The notes below the pieces were generated by a model. It saw nothing but the letters and a program-made list of their open reading frames with translations. It was not told the origin of the DNA and made no database searches. A program made the position numbers and the translations under genes. Shown here one piece after another: positions 48,073-58,593 of a stretch of 64,000 nt of DNA; the first letter of the stretch is position 1, and each line of letters begins with the position of its first letter. The stretch spans positions 2,482,501-2,546,500 of the forward strand of contig NC_065576.1 of the NCBI RefSeq assembly GCF_937616625.2, read 5' to 3'. The DNA comes from Mercurialis annua. Its lineage: Eukaryota > Streptophyta > Magnoliopsida > Malpighiales > Euphorbiaceae.

Positions 48073-48963
48073 CAGGGCCGGCCTTAGATGAATTGAGGCC
48101 CTAGGCGGTTAAATAAATATAAATTACATATTAATTGTTTTTAATATAATAATAGATAAGTTTTTATATTATAAGTAATAAAAATATATTGCATGTAAAT
48201 AAAAATACTAATAAATACATAAAAATTTCAAAATTTAATTATAATTATAAAATATTAATACTCTTTAAAATTAAAAAAATCTTGAACGGACTTGTTATCA
48301 TTTTTTTATGAACATAAGCTAAAAAAAGATAATTTAATAAAAATATATTTTTAAAAACCAACTTGTAATGAAACTATAATGTCATCAATATTGGATTGAA
48401 AAAATACTAAACAAATTATTTATTTAATGTAATTGAAAATTAAATTAAATAAAAAATGACCAAAATAACACAAAAATATAATTAAAAACTTAATCAATTA
48501 TTTCTATTGTCTAAAAACTTATTAATTTAGCTTACTATAAGAATTTGTAACAAGCCAAATTATTTATTAAGAATAAAAATAATAATTAACTATAAACAAT
48601 TGTTTAGAAAAAGGATAATTAACTTAAAAGTATGTTTAAAAATAGTTGAGTTAAAAATATATATAGAAAATTGTTTAAAAAAGCAACAAAATTTATTAAG
48701 GAAATTTCTATTATATTAGTTTAAGACTTTGGTAAAATTTAAGGCCCTTTAGTACATTTTATTGGCTTACAAAATTTATCAAGATTTGATACCATTTAAT
48801 AAAATTTACGTTGATATTATCATAAGTCTTTTATATATTACGCTGACAACATTTCTTTATAAAAGTGTAATAAAATATAAAGTGGGCACAAAGATTATGA
48901 GGCCCTCATAATGTTGAGGCCCTAGTCCTAGGCCTTAGTGGCCTAGCCCTAGGGCCGGGCCTG
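48073..48963. mobile_element. hAT-type non-autonomous element, 891 bp
   Basis: The ends CAGGGCCGGCC and GGGCCGGGCCTG are inverted repeats of the classic hAT form, with GAGGCCCTAG repeated inside both ends. A perfect 8-bp direct repeat, ATCGAACA, flanks it (48065-48072 and 48964-48971), the hAT hallmark. The interior is AT-rich with no transposase. Confidence 0.92.
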
Positions 48964-49501
48964 ATCGAACATTAAGTAAATAAAATTGAGGATAAAGAAT
49001 TTCAAGACAATTATATTCTTGATTTATAAATTGCATTTACAAGTTCATTCTTAACATACAGATGTTAGAATAACTAATAATCATTTTAAGATCAACAAAA
49101 CGAGTTGTTTAATCAATTATTTATTAAAATGATTTATTTTATTTTTAATTTTTCCTTATTCAAATATGATAAAATATTCATATCTAAGTATCTACCTACA
49201 ACTTTAATTAGTCACTTTATTAAATATATTATATTTTTAAAATCGTGTCATACGTATCATCACCTTTTCAATCATTGTTAATCGATTTGAAACTGATGTG
49301 GCGCGATGTTATACACACAAATATATAACATCACATTATATCAGATCCAAACTGATCGTGTGTATATTTGAAAAAAGTCCAAAAAATGATGATAAATATA
49401 GCACGAATTTAAAAACATAGTATATTTAACAAAGTGGCTAAAATTGTAGTGAATATGTATATTGTATCTTCAAATATTATATTAAGACTGCTTTTTTTTT
49501 T

Positions 49502-49592
49502 ATAATTGAATAGGGAAAGCGCTTATGGGAGAATTTGAACCCAACGACGCGACCTTAACAAGTTGCTACCATTTAAGCTACAATTCATTGGA
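49502..49592 (-). repeat. Short tRNA-derived SINE copy (minus strand)
   Basis: On the + strand: ATAGGGAAAGCGCTTATGGGAGAATTTGAACCC, then ACAAGTTGCTACCATTTAAGCTACA. In reverse complement this gives the box A (AGCTTAAATGG) and box B (GGGTTCAAATTC) of the SINE family at 57508-57600. Confidence 0.7.
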
Positions 49593-49943
49593 GATTGTTT
49601 ATTCTAATAATATTATTACTTTTAAATAAAAAAAATAAAGAGAAGAACTAAAGTAAAGAGGAATTTCAAAATAAGTATCAAACAAGAATATATACACACA
49701 AATACAATTTGGCAAGTGTAAATTTGAAACAATGTATACATAAAGAAACGTGTAAAGAATAGGTAGATGACACAAACCCTCAATTTTTGGGACCCTTTAG
49801 GAAATTGCTATGAAATTTCCATTACATCTATTCTATCTCTACTTGCAGTTACGTTTAGCCTCCATTTTCATTTTCTTGCAACTTCCATGAAACTGCCTGA
49901 AACTTCATATATCTTCCAAAGACAAAACCCTAAATTTTCTTCC

Positions 49944-49950
49944 TATTTAA
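49944..49950 (+). promoter_or_regulatory. Candidate TATA box of the first CML41-like gene
   Basis: TATTTAA lies 41-47 bp upstream of the start codon at 49991. If used, the 5' UTR would be only about 15 nt. No other TATA-like element lies closer. Confidence 0.3.
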
Positions 49951-49990
49951 GCATCACATTTTCTTTGTAAAGTAACTAAAAATATCTCAA

Positions 49991-50575
49991 ATGGCAAAAT
50001 ATAATATCCCAAAACCAAACAAATGGTTCTCCAACAAAGGTCTTAGGTCAAGTCTCACTCGTAGTTCATCAACCCTAAGTTCATCTCCTCCATCTCCTAT
50101 GTCCCCATGCACGCCAAAAAACAATGCAACAAAGATTAAAGACGAGTTAAAAGAAGTTTTTCGCCATTTCGATTCGGACGGGGACGAAAAGATTTCGGCA
50201 TTGGAGCTTAGGTCATTTTTTGGTTCGGTTGGTGAGTATATGTCACATGAAGAAGCTGAAACTGTGATCAATGATCTTGATTCTGATGGAGATAAGTTGA
50301 TGGATTTTAGTGATTTTTTGAAGTTAATGAAAATTGAAAATGATGATCATGATCATGATCATGATCATGATCAAGATGATGATCTTAAGAAGGCATTTGA
50401 AATGTTTGAATTGGAGAAAGGATCGGGGTGTATAACACCTAGAGGATTGCAAAAAATGCTTCATCGATTAGGTGATTCGAAATCTTATGATGAATGTGTT
50501 GCTATGATTCATGTGTTTGACATTGATGGTAATGGTGTTCTTGATTATCATGAATTTTATCAGATGATGGCATAG
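49991..50575 (+). CDS. CML41: CML41-like EF-hand calcium sensor (copy 1)
   Basis: Intronless, 194 aa, four EF-hand positions. EF1 loop 61-72 (D61, D63, D65, E72) and EF4 loop 177-188 (D177, D179, N181, E188) are canonical. EF2 loop 97-108 ends in D in place of E. EF3 (140-151) has lost the acidic ligands and probably does not bind calcium. The order canonical / EF2 / dead EF3 / canonical and phrases such as GSVGEYMSHE and KGSGCIT match Arabidopsis CML41. The N-terminal 45 aa are basic, Ser/Pro-rich and could act as a targeting region. An unusual Asp/His repeat (118-131) links the two lobes. CML41 is reported to mediate callose-dependent plasmodesmal closure during immunity; that role here is inferred. 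The paralogue is at 55843. Confidence 0.88.
   Translation: MAKYNIPKPNKWFSNKGLRSSLTRSSSTLSSSPPSPMSPCTPKNNATKIKDELKEVFRHFDSDGDEKISALELRSFFGSVGEYMSHEEAETVINDLDSDGDKLMDFSDFLKLMKIENDDHDHDHDHDQDDDLKKAFEMFELEKGSGCITPRGLQKMLHRLGDSKSYDECVAMIHVFDIDGNGVLDYHEFYQMMA
50341..50382 (+). repeat. GATCAT hexanucleotide repeat inside the coding region
   Basis: Tandem GATCAT units code for the Asp-His run (DHDHDHDH) in the linker between EF2 and EF3 of the first CML41-like gene. The second copy of the gene has no such repeat. Confidence 0.9.
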
Positions 50576-50907
50576 TTAATTAATTAATTAAATTATTAGA
50601 TTAATTGTAAAAATAGGATATATAAATATATGTATATGTATAATGTGTGAAAGATTAATATTATGCAAGTATATGGTGGATTGGTTAATTAAAGAGAAGA
50701 AGAAAAAAAGCAAAGAAAGAGGGAATAAAGAGAGATGCTATTTTATTACTATATTTGTTTTGGTTTCTTCTCTTTTGTTTAGGAATTTATTCTTCCATTG
50801 CATATATTCAATATAAAAGAAATTGCTTGTGAAATTCAGTACGGAAACAAAGCAATGTATCTATATCTTTTGGGTTACTGAACTTATAAAATGAAAATTT
50901 TATTGTA

Positions 50908-51159
50908 CTCCCTCCCTCCCATTTTAATTAAATAAATTTTCTATTTTGGATGTCCCATTTTATTTGAGAACTTCTATTTATAAAATATTTTTTACACTAC
51001 TTTTCTTTTTTTGCCCTTATCAATTAATGCAGTTTAAAAGCATATTTTTAAAAAGTGGTGAAACATTTAATATAATATGAGAATATAAAAGTAAAATTAC
51101 TAAAATTTCTTAAACAATGTGCAATGAGAATTATCTCAATTAAAATGGAATAGAGGGAG
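50908..51159. mobile_element. Stowaway MITE, 252 bp
   Basis: CTCCCTCCCTCCC left end and ATAGAGGGAG right end, sharing CATTTTAATT inside both arms, with TA on both sides. It lies about 330 bp downstream of the first CML41-like gene. Confidence 0.8.
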
Positions 51160-51613
51160 TATTAGTTGTACAATTTTTTAAAATGTTGCGACGGGAAGTT
51201 ATTTGCTAAAAATCGACAACATATTGTTGATCGGATTTGTGTTTTCATATCTCTCTACTATGTTATATTTAATTTCAGTGGAACAACGATTTACCAAATT
51301 AAAAATTACTTTATCAATGTAGTTATAATCTCATTACCTTTCACATCTTCTTAAGCTAAACATCGATTATATTTCAATTTTTCTTTACATTTCCGATACC
51401 TTCATTAAAAGTTTCAAATTAACAATTTTGAAATTCAAAAAAATAAATAATTGGTTACTAATCCATCCAAAAAAATCAGTTGTAAATAGCGTCAAAACAT
51501 GATCATCGACTGAAGTCACACATTTGGTTAGTAAATTAACTCATTTTCTGATCAATCTTCCATATTTTCATGATGGAACTCAACAAACCTATGCTTAAAA
51601 GACTCATCATCGC

Positions 51614-51808
51614 CAGGGGCGGAACTAGAAAGGGTCGAGGAGGGTTGGCCAATCCTCCTCGTTCGGCGGAAAAAATTTAGAAAGAAAATAGATTCGCACG
51701 GCCCCTACAAGGCTACAGTTGCAAATTTACGTATATTCACCGAATTACTTAAATAGCCGAATGTAAAAGTTTCGACCCTTTTAAGTCGGAGTTTTGATTC
51801 CGCCATTG
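51614..51808. mobile_element. hAT-type MITE, 195 bp
   Basis: The ends CAGGGGCGGA and TCCGCCATTG are inverted repeats, and a GGGTCGA / TCGACCC pair lies just inside. A perfect 8-bp direct repeat, ATCATCGC, flanks it (51606-51613 and 51809-51816). Non-coding. Confidence 0.88.
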
Positions 51809-52429
51809 ATCATCGCTATCTCCACATGAATACAACTGATCATTAGAAAAACCATAATCAGAGTCAGCATCATTTGTCCCCTCTATATATTTTCATCCAC
51901 AACTTCATCATCTTTCTACTATCCCTTTCAATATCTGTTGCATCATCTTGCTGCAAATCCCCATCTTAATTTATTAAAGCTATAGTCACTATCCTCTTCA
52001 AATTCATTCTCATTATTGTTACGTGCACTCGGACGGTCATGTATATAATCTAGCTGAACACAAATTAAACTAGGACTAATCATCTAAAATATTGGCCAAA
52101 TGTCCTTAAAACCTCCTCTATTTAATCCCTTTCCGACTATAAAACCTCACAAATTTTACATTATTTGGCATATTGCACTTTTCAGTGTAATCCAAGTTTC
52201 CAATTTAGAACTATTTTTTATTTTATAAACAAATCATTCAAATAACTAAGTTTGGGGGTAAAATTGTATTCTTTTTCATTCATAAAAATAAAATTAAATC
52301 CTTCACATTTAAAGAAACTAATTAAAAATCATAATCGAATTAAAACTAAATGTGAATTCTTAATTAATTTAACTAAATTTAATTCACACAATTAATTTTT
52401 TAAATTTTATTAAAAATATAAAAACCATC

Positions 52430-52690
52430 AAACTTATCTCGACATTAAAACGCCTTCGGCCACCCCGCAACAGTCCGCCTCTGACCCCAAAAACCGCCCA
52501 TCTCCAATCCAGAACCGGTTCGTTTTCCCCATATGGAAGACGGACCCGACCATATTGAGTTCATCTTCCATGGGGAAGACAAACCAATTGCGGGTCGGAG
52601 GTGGGCGGTTCTAGGGTCGAAGGACGGCTAGATCGTGGTTGGAGACGATTTTAATGTCGAAAACACTCATAAAAAATAGTGATAAATTAT
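52430..52690. repeat. GC-rich inverted repeat island
   Basis: Two arms pair imperfectly: CGACATTAAAACG..CCGCCTCTGACCC..CCGCCCA against GGGCGGTTCTAGGGTC..CGATTTTAATGTCG. A smaller CCCCATATGGAAGACG / CTTCCATGGGGAAGAC pair lies at the centre. Probably the core of a decayed foldback element whose right side was broken by the insertion at 52702. Confidence 0.5.
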
Positions 52691-52701
52691 ATTAAATTAA
52701 A

Positions 52702-54104
52702 GGCTTAATCACCAAAAAATGCCAAACCTATACGTGTTGTGTCAATTATAGCCAAACCTGTAAAAATCACCAGATTTAGCCAAACCTTATATGTTCTGTT
52801 TCTTTTTTAGCCATTTTTGAATCGAACCGGTTTTTCTGACACCGTGTCGTCCACGTCACCGCCAACTAAGCAATTGGTTGGCATGTCAGCTGAAATATTT
52901 AAATAAGGTTTGGCTATAACTGACACAAAATGCATAGGTTTGGTATTTTTTGATGAATAAAACTAATTTTAAAAATTAAATAATTAAATGATTAATTATA
53001 TTATAATAAAATTCATATATATTTAAAAAATAATATTTTTATTTAACGCTAATTAAAATTAATTTATTTTTACTAAATTTAAATAATTATAATAATTGTT
53101 TTTACATATTTGAGGGATATATAATTAATTTAAATTCTAATAAAAACAAAAAATGTCATATTCATCTTAAAATTTATTTTTTTTTAAATTCCAGTCGTCG
53201 GTTCTTTAACACCGCCGCCGTTTGAGACCCAATTGTTCGTCTTCCGACGAACAATCTGAGAGTATTATACACAACAAACATACGACAGTGTTCATAAGTC
53301 AACTATACACATATAAATATAAAAATAATTACTGAATAGACTGTTTATTTAAAGGACGAGTTTAATTATTTTCTCTTTTTTTTCTTTAAAAAGTGAAGCT
53401 CATTGTGGTGTAATCAATATATATCATGATGTTTATAAGCATAAATGCATATGTCATTTTACTCGGCATAGCCAAAAAATTACCTTAATTTATACATAAC
53501 TATTTTATTTATTACCTAAATCCAGTCATAACAAGATCTCAAAAATATTAAAAATACTAAATCAAGTTCAAAATCATCATAAACATTAAATCCTTTCACC
53601 AAATTTAATTCAATATTAATTCCTAAGTAATACGTTAATTCATTTTTTTAATTATATATTCATTAAAATATATTATAATATAAATTTATTAGATTTAATT
53701 AGGTTTAATAAAAAAATAAAATGAATTTTAATTAGTATTAAATAGGAAATATTAATTATTTTTAAATATATATAAATTTCATAAATGATATAATTAATTT
53801 ACTAATTATTAAATTTAAAAATTGGCTTGAATTTAAAATTAGATTTATTCACCCAAAAAATACCAAACCTATATTTTTTGTGTCAGTTATAGCCAAACCT
53901 TATTTAAATATTTCAGCTGCCATGCCAGCCAATTGCTTAGTTGGCGGTGACGTGGACGACACGGTGTCTAAAAAACCGCTTCGATTCAAAAATAGCTAAA
54001 AAAGAAACAGAACATATAAGGTTTGGCTAAATCTGGTGATTTTTAAAGGTTTGGCGATAATTGACACAAAACGTATAGGTTTGGCATTTTTTGGTGATTA
54101 AGCC
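52702..54104. mobile_element. Foldback/MULE-like element with ~500-bp inverted arms
   Basis: The termini are GGCTTAATCACC and GGTGATTAAGCC. The outer 265 bp of each arm match closely as inverted repeats (ATTATAGCCAAACCT, GGTGACGTGG, CTAAGCAATTGG and others); the match then continues more loosely through AT-rich DNA to about 500 bp. A perfect 9-bp direct repeat, TAAATTAAA, flanks the element (52693-52701 and 54105-54113). The unpaired middle (about 53190-53260) has a GC-richer CCGCCGCCG stretch. No transposase. Confidence 0.85.
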
Positions 54105-54681
54105 TAAATTAAAAAATTATTATTATTATTATCATTTAAGTTTGTGGGTAAGAATGAGTTTTTATGCTATTTATAACATTACATGCTATATAGAATATAT
54201 GCTAAATCTGAAGAAACAAAAAACTCCAAATGAAAAAGAGGCCAATTTAATAATTTATGGTACAATTGCAACTGCAATATGCCAAATAGGATAAAATTGG
54301 TGATTTTTTAATGTCGGATCATAAAATCAAAAAGGGGCTAAAGGTGTTGTTTTAAGATATTTGGGCAAAAATATTATATTTTCTTGATTTTTCTATTAAA
54401 TAACCTCACTTTTTATAATCTTCATTTTAATTTATTTTTAAATTTTCAATTTGAATTTAGCTATTTATTTAAATGAGGGTGAAAAAAAAAATTCAATATA
54501 CTTTTTATATTACTTCATATAATTATTATATGAAAATCAAATTTTAAAATTTTAAAAAGTGAAGCCATAAAAAAGAAAATCAAGAAAATATAGTATATTT
54601 GAATGATTAACCCACTACACTTATCAAAATACTTGCACTACATTTATTTAAATTATTTTAAAAATAATTTAAAATACACAT

Positions 54682-54755
54682 TTTTTTTGATAATTCAAAA
54701 AGAGTAAGCGTTTATGGAAGGAAACGAACTTATAATTTAGCAGATTGCTATTTAG
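54682..54755 (-). repeat. Truncated short SINE copy (minus strand)
   Basis: GATAATTCAAAAAGAGTAAGCGTTTATGGAAGG..TTTAGCAGATTGC is the reverse complement of the 3' two-thirds of the SINE at 57508-57600. It stops where the GGATGGCAATGGG element begins. Confidence 0.55.
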
Positions 54756-55527
54756 GGATGGCAATGGGACGGGGTAGAGATAAGGTAGCTATCGTCACCC
54801 CTGCTTAAATGGGAAAATTCCGTTTTTGTTCCCATTTAATTGATGGAGATGAATCCATCCCCATTCTCATGATTTTCCTCATACGCATGGGGATTTCCAT
54901 CACCTTTTAACTTTCAAATATGATAATTTTTTTGTTTTTAAATTAAAGACTTAAGAGTGTTTTAATAATAATAATTAATATCATTTAATATTACACGAAT
55001 TATTTAAAAACAAATAATTTATTCTTAATTATAAAAAAATATTATTTTCTATTTTAATATGTATTTATATAGTATTAAAAGATTAAAAAGAATATGAATA
55101 TGTTAGTTAGTGTTTAGTAGTTCTTTAATTTTCTAAATTAAAACAATAACTAAACACTACACTAACGTAGTTTCAAAAAAAAAAAACTAACATGTATACT
55201 ATATTTTTTTAATCTTCTAATACTATACAAGTATATACTATATAAATATATACGATATTATATATTTTTATTAATAAATTTATATCAATAAATATATAAT
55301 TAAATATAAATAGAATTATATATAAAAAGTTAATAATTTTAGATATATACACATCGGGTCCCCATGAAAACGGGTATGGAAATTATACTTTCCGTCCCCT
55401 CTCCAACCCTGTGGATGGAGAATGAACTTCCCACATCTCCGTCTCTATGGGGGGATTAATGAGAATTTCCGTCGTATTAGAAGCGGGTCCCTATGGAGAA
55501 TGGGAAATCCCCCTCCCATTGCCATCC
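54756..55527. mobile_element. GGATGGCAATGGG element, ~772 bp
   Basis: The terminal inverted repeat GGATGGCAATGGG (right end CCCATTGCCATCC) is followed in both arms by GGGGA/TCCCC-rich subterminal units (such as CCATCCCC and GGGGACCC). The middle is AT-rich. No target duplication could be fixed, so I leave the superfamily open. Confidence 0.65.
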
Positions 55528-55842
55528 ATTTCCAAATCCAAATCCAACTCAAACCGATTTTGATTTTATGTTTGGTTTGCACCATAGGATCACGCTAGCC
55601 TGCAATATACAGGAGTATTATAGTGTATAATATGAACAACTTTTAAGAGCATGCTGACTAAAGATTATTGGGAGCACTGGTCAATCAGCTTTATTTATGT
55701 CAATTGACTTTATGAAGCTTCCTTGCAATTTCCTTCCACCAAAACCAAGAATTTTTCAACCATTCTTTAATCGACACTTTCACAATTCTCATTATTATCG
55801 TTACAACTTCTTGAAAACATTCAAGAAACTTGTAATTCTTTA

Positions 55843-56382
55843 ATGGCCACTGAAAAACCACCCAAACGGCTCTCTTTCAAGAATCTCCGGCTGATTTTCA
55901 AGCCTCTCCGACCAACAAAATCGAACCATGTTCCTACAGAAACCAACTGCATGGTTCCAAGAAAAGACGACGACGACGAGGAGCTACAAAAAGTGTTCAG
56001 TCACTTCGATGGCAACGGAGATAAAAAGATTTCAGCACTTGAAATTAGGGCATACTTTGGCTCCATGGGAGAGTACATGTCGCACGAGCAAGCTCGAGAA
56101 GTGATCAAAGAATTTGACAGCGACGAAGATAATCTGTTGGATTTTAACGATTTCTTGAAGCTAATGAAGAAAGGTGACGAGAAAGAAGATTTAAAGAAAG
56201 CTTTTGAAATGTTTGAGATGAAAAAAGGAGACGGATTCATAACTTCGAAAGGCTTGCAAAAGATGTTGAATCGATTAGGTGATGACAAATCGCTAGATGA
56301 ATGTGTTGCTATGATTAGGGTTTTTGATACTAATGGTGATGGTGTTCTTGATTTTCATGAGTTTTACCAAATGATGGCTTGA
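55843..56382 (+). CDS. CML41: CML41-like EF-hand calcium sensor (copy 2)
   Basis: Intronless, 179 aa, clearly a paralogue of the protein at 49991: same EF pattern and near-identical C-terminus ending EFYQMMA. EF1 loop 56-67 (D56, N58, D60, E67) and EF4 loop 162-173 (D162, N164, D166, E173) are canonical. EF2 (92-103) ends in D, and EF3 (125-136) has Lys where ligands should be and is probably silent. The N-terminus is basic (RLSFKNLRLIFKPLR) and lacks the Ser-rich run of copy 1. The linker has no Asp/His repeat. Same strand, 5.3 kb apart, so a tandem duplication is likely. A TTGACT W-box core lies about 140 bp upstream. Whether one copy is the true CML41 orthologue needs a tree. Confidence 0.88.
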   Translation: MATEKPPKRLSFKNLRLIFKPLRPTKSNHVPTETNCMVPRKDDDDEELQKVFSHFDGNGDKKISALEIRAYFGSMGEYMSHEQAREVIKEFDSDEDNLLDFNDFLKLMKKGDEKEDLKKAFEMFEMKKGDGFITSKGLQKMLNRLGDDKSLDECVAMIRVFDTNGDGVLDFHEFYQMMA

Positions 56383-56779
56383 CTTTGATTTTGCTTCTTT
56401 AACTAATTAACCATTAGCCCAAGGCTTGCACGAATTAATTTTCGAAGTTCATAGTTGTGTAGATTACTTCGGGACGTTTTTGTTTGATTTTCTTTAGGGC
56501 CAAATGTATTTATCTAACTATAGTTATGGCTCGTTTGTCAAATAATCTATAATTTTATCAGTTTTGCTTTGTTATCTTTTAAGGTAATGTCAAATATATA
56601 TGCATAGTTTGCAATTAGTGTGACGTGAATAGAATTAATAAAATTAATTTTATCGTGCCAACTCTAAATAAATTTGAAAAATAGTGTAACCAAGTTGGTA
56701 AAATATTAGAATCGCAATATATATGATAAAGGGGCTATAATTATTGATAGAAAAACAAATAATATTTTATCTTTTTTAA
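56383..56779. other. 3' flank of the second CML41-like gene
   Basis: Likely 3' UTR followed by AT-rich DNA; nothing else recognised before the Stowaway pair. Confidence 0.4.
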
Positions 56780-56781
56780 TA

Positions 56782-57041
56782 CTCCCTCCGTCCCGTTTAA
56801 GAAGTCTCATATTCTATTTTGGGATGTCCCATTTAAAAAGTCCCATTACTATTTTTAGAATATTTTTCCATTGAATACCCTAATTTACCCTTATTTTAGT
56901 TATCTTAAAAGAGCTCTATGGAAAATTCCACTATCATTAATAGGGGCAAAACATGAAAAAACATGAAAAGACAAGAATAATAAATGTTTTCTTAATCTGT
57001 GTGTAAAGTCAAATGAGACTTCTAAAGTGGGACGGAGGGAG
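56782..57041. mobile_element. Stowaway MITE, 260 bp
   Basis: CTCCCTCCGTCCC ends continuing TTTAGAAGTCTCAT-like in both arms, with TA on both sides. It belongs to a subfamily different from its neighbour at 57064. Confidence 0.92.
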
Positions 57042-57063
57042 TATATTTTTACGATAGAATATA

Positions 57064-57327
57064 CTCCCTCCGTCCCATTTAAGAAGGGACATATCTTATT
57101 TTTATTTGTCCCACTTAAGAAGGCCATATCGTGTTTTTTTGTGCCAATTTATATGAATTTTCCTTTTTTACCCCCTTTTCTCTTTCCATAATTAATTACT
57201 ATTAGTTTATACACAAAATACAACACTATCATAAATAGGGGTAAAATAAGAAAACACTATAGTAGTTAATGCTTTCTTAATATATGTAAAAAAGTCATTT
57301 GTCCCTTCTTAAACGGGACGGAGGGAG
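57064..57327. mobile_element. Stowaway MITE, 264 bp
   Basis: CTCCCTCCGTCCC ends continuing TTTAAGAAGGGACA in both arms, with TA on both sides. Only 22 bp separate it from the copy at 56782-57041. Interior related to 12614-12876 and 38107-38388. Confidence 0.92.
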
Positions 57328-57329
57328 TA

Positions 57330-58593
57330 ATAATTTTCAATCTTTATTACAATGAGATGCAATAATTTGAGTGAAATTTAACGGTCAAGAGAGTGTAGTT
57401 TTGAGAGTAGAAATGCAAATTAAATAACCAAGCAATGTTGGAACTAATCAGGCACAAAAAAAAAGTTTGATACGCAACGATTCTTTTTTATTGCCTTAGT
57501 TTGCTTGAAATAGCTCAAATGGTATAAGCGCTAGACAGCAAACTGCTAGGTCGTAGGTTCAATTCCTCCCACAAACGCTCTCCCTCCTCAATTATCAAAA
57601 TAAAATAAAATATATAATTGTATTTTTTATAGTATATATTAATGTTGAACATTAGCAGCCTTTCATATTTTTCAACTTATCCATACATGATAATTCTCAC
57701 GTATTTAAAATTTATATAGTTTATAATTGACATATTAAATCATTGGATATGTATATTTTATGTAAAATACATAGAATTGTACAAGAATATACCATAAGGA
57801 ATATACAATTTCAGCATAAAAATAAAATAAAAGAAGTAAAATCTTTTTGTGTAAGTAAATTTTAAGTAATATACAAACTTCACCAAAAGCTAAAAGGGTT
57901 AGTAATGATATGATTTATATATGTTTTCAATTTTTTTACTCTTATGTTATATTTTAATATACTCTATTTGTTGTCAAATATATTAATCTATCATTAAAAA
58001 TAAAAACAAAAGACTAATATATTAGTTAAAATATTTTTTTGTCAACTTTAGAAATTTATATATAAATATATTAATTATTTTAAATGAATGTAACATTCTA
58101 TTTGATTATAAGTATCTGATCATTCATAAAAAAATATCTGACGATTATAATGGTGTCAACTAATTCAAATCTGAGCTGAAATGGAAATATATTGCAAACT
58201 TTAAAGAAATTAATAGTAACAAAAAAGAATGGGCCAAAATAAAAACTAAACAAGACCTATACACGGCCCATTTCTACGTGGTAGATTCTAAATCCACATG
58301 CGTGCCACGTGTAAGACTGTTATGCATGGCTATTGGTTGACCAAAAGTCAAAAGCATATTACAGTTAATCATCACCCAAATTAGCATTAAACATAACAGT
58401 AATCCAAAGTTTCTTTAATTACTTTTACAGCATACTAAAGTAGAAGAACAAGAGGCAAAGATTGTCAAACATGGATCAAAATTTACCATTAAGATTGAAT
58501 CATTAGGTGGTATAAGTATAACAAATTAAAGTTGAAGAATTTAGAATATTACTGATCTATAATTAAGTTGGTTGACTTCAAATCTTGTTCATA
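57330..58593. other. Upstream region of the membrane-protein gene
   Basis: Contains a SINE (57508-57600) and AT-rich DNA. A GCCACGTGTAAG stretch near 58302-58313 has a CACGTG G-box and is followed about 20 bp on by TTGACC and TTGGTTGACC-type W-box cores, so the proximal promoter of the gene starting at 58594 may lie here. Confidence 0.35.
57508..57600 (+). repeat. Short tRNA-derived SINE, best-preserved copy
   Basis: Box A around TAGCTCAAATGGTATAAGCG, box B GGTTCAATTCC, then CTCCCACAAACGCTCTCCCT and a CTCAATTATCAAAATAAAAT tail. About 93 bp in total, with hardly any body beyond the tRNA-like head. The other copies in this window are at 23735, 32772, 41205, 45053, 49502 and 54682. Confidence 0.75.

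Noticed and set aside
49987..50271. 94-codon minus-strand frame
   Set aside because: It is antisense to the first CML41-like gene.
56001..56288. 95-codon minus-strand frame
   Set aside because: It is antisense to the second CML41-like gene and mirrors its codon pattern.
57508..57580. Possible tRNA gene
   Set aside because: The same sequence recurs six more times with an A-rich tail, and stems do not pair well; it fits a SINE better.
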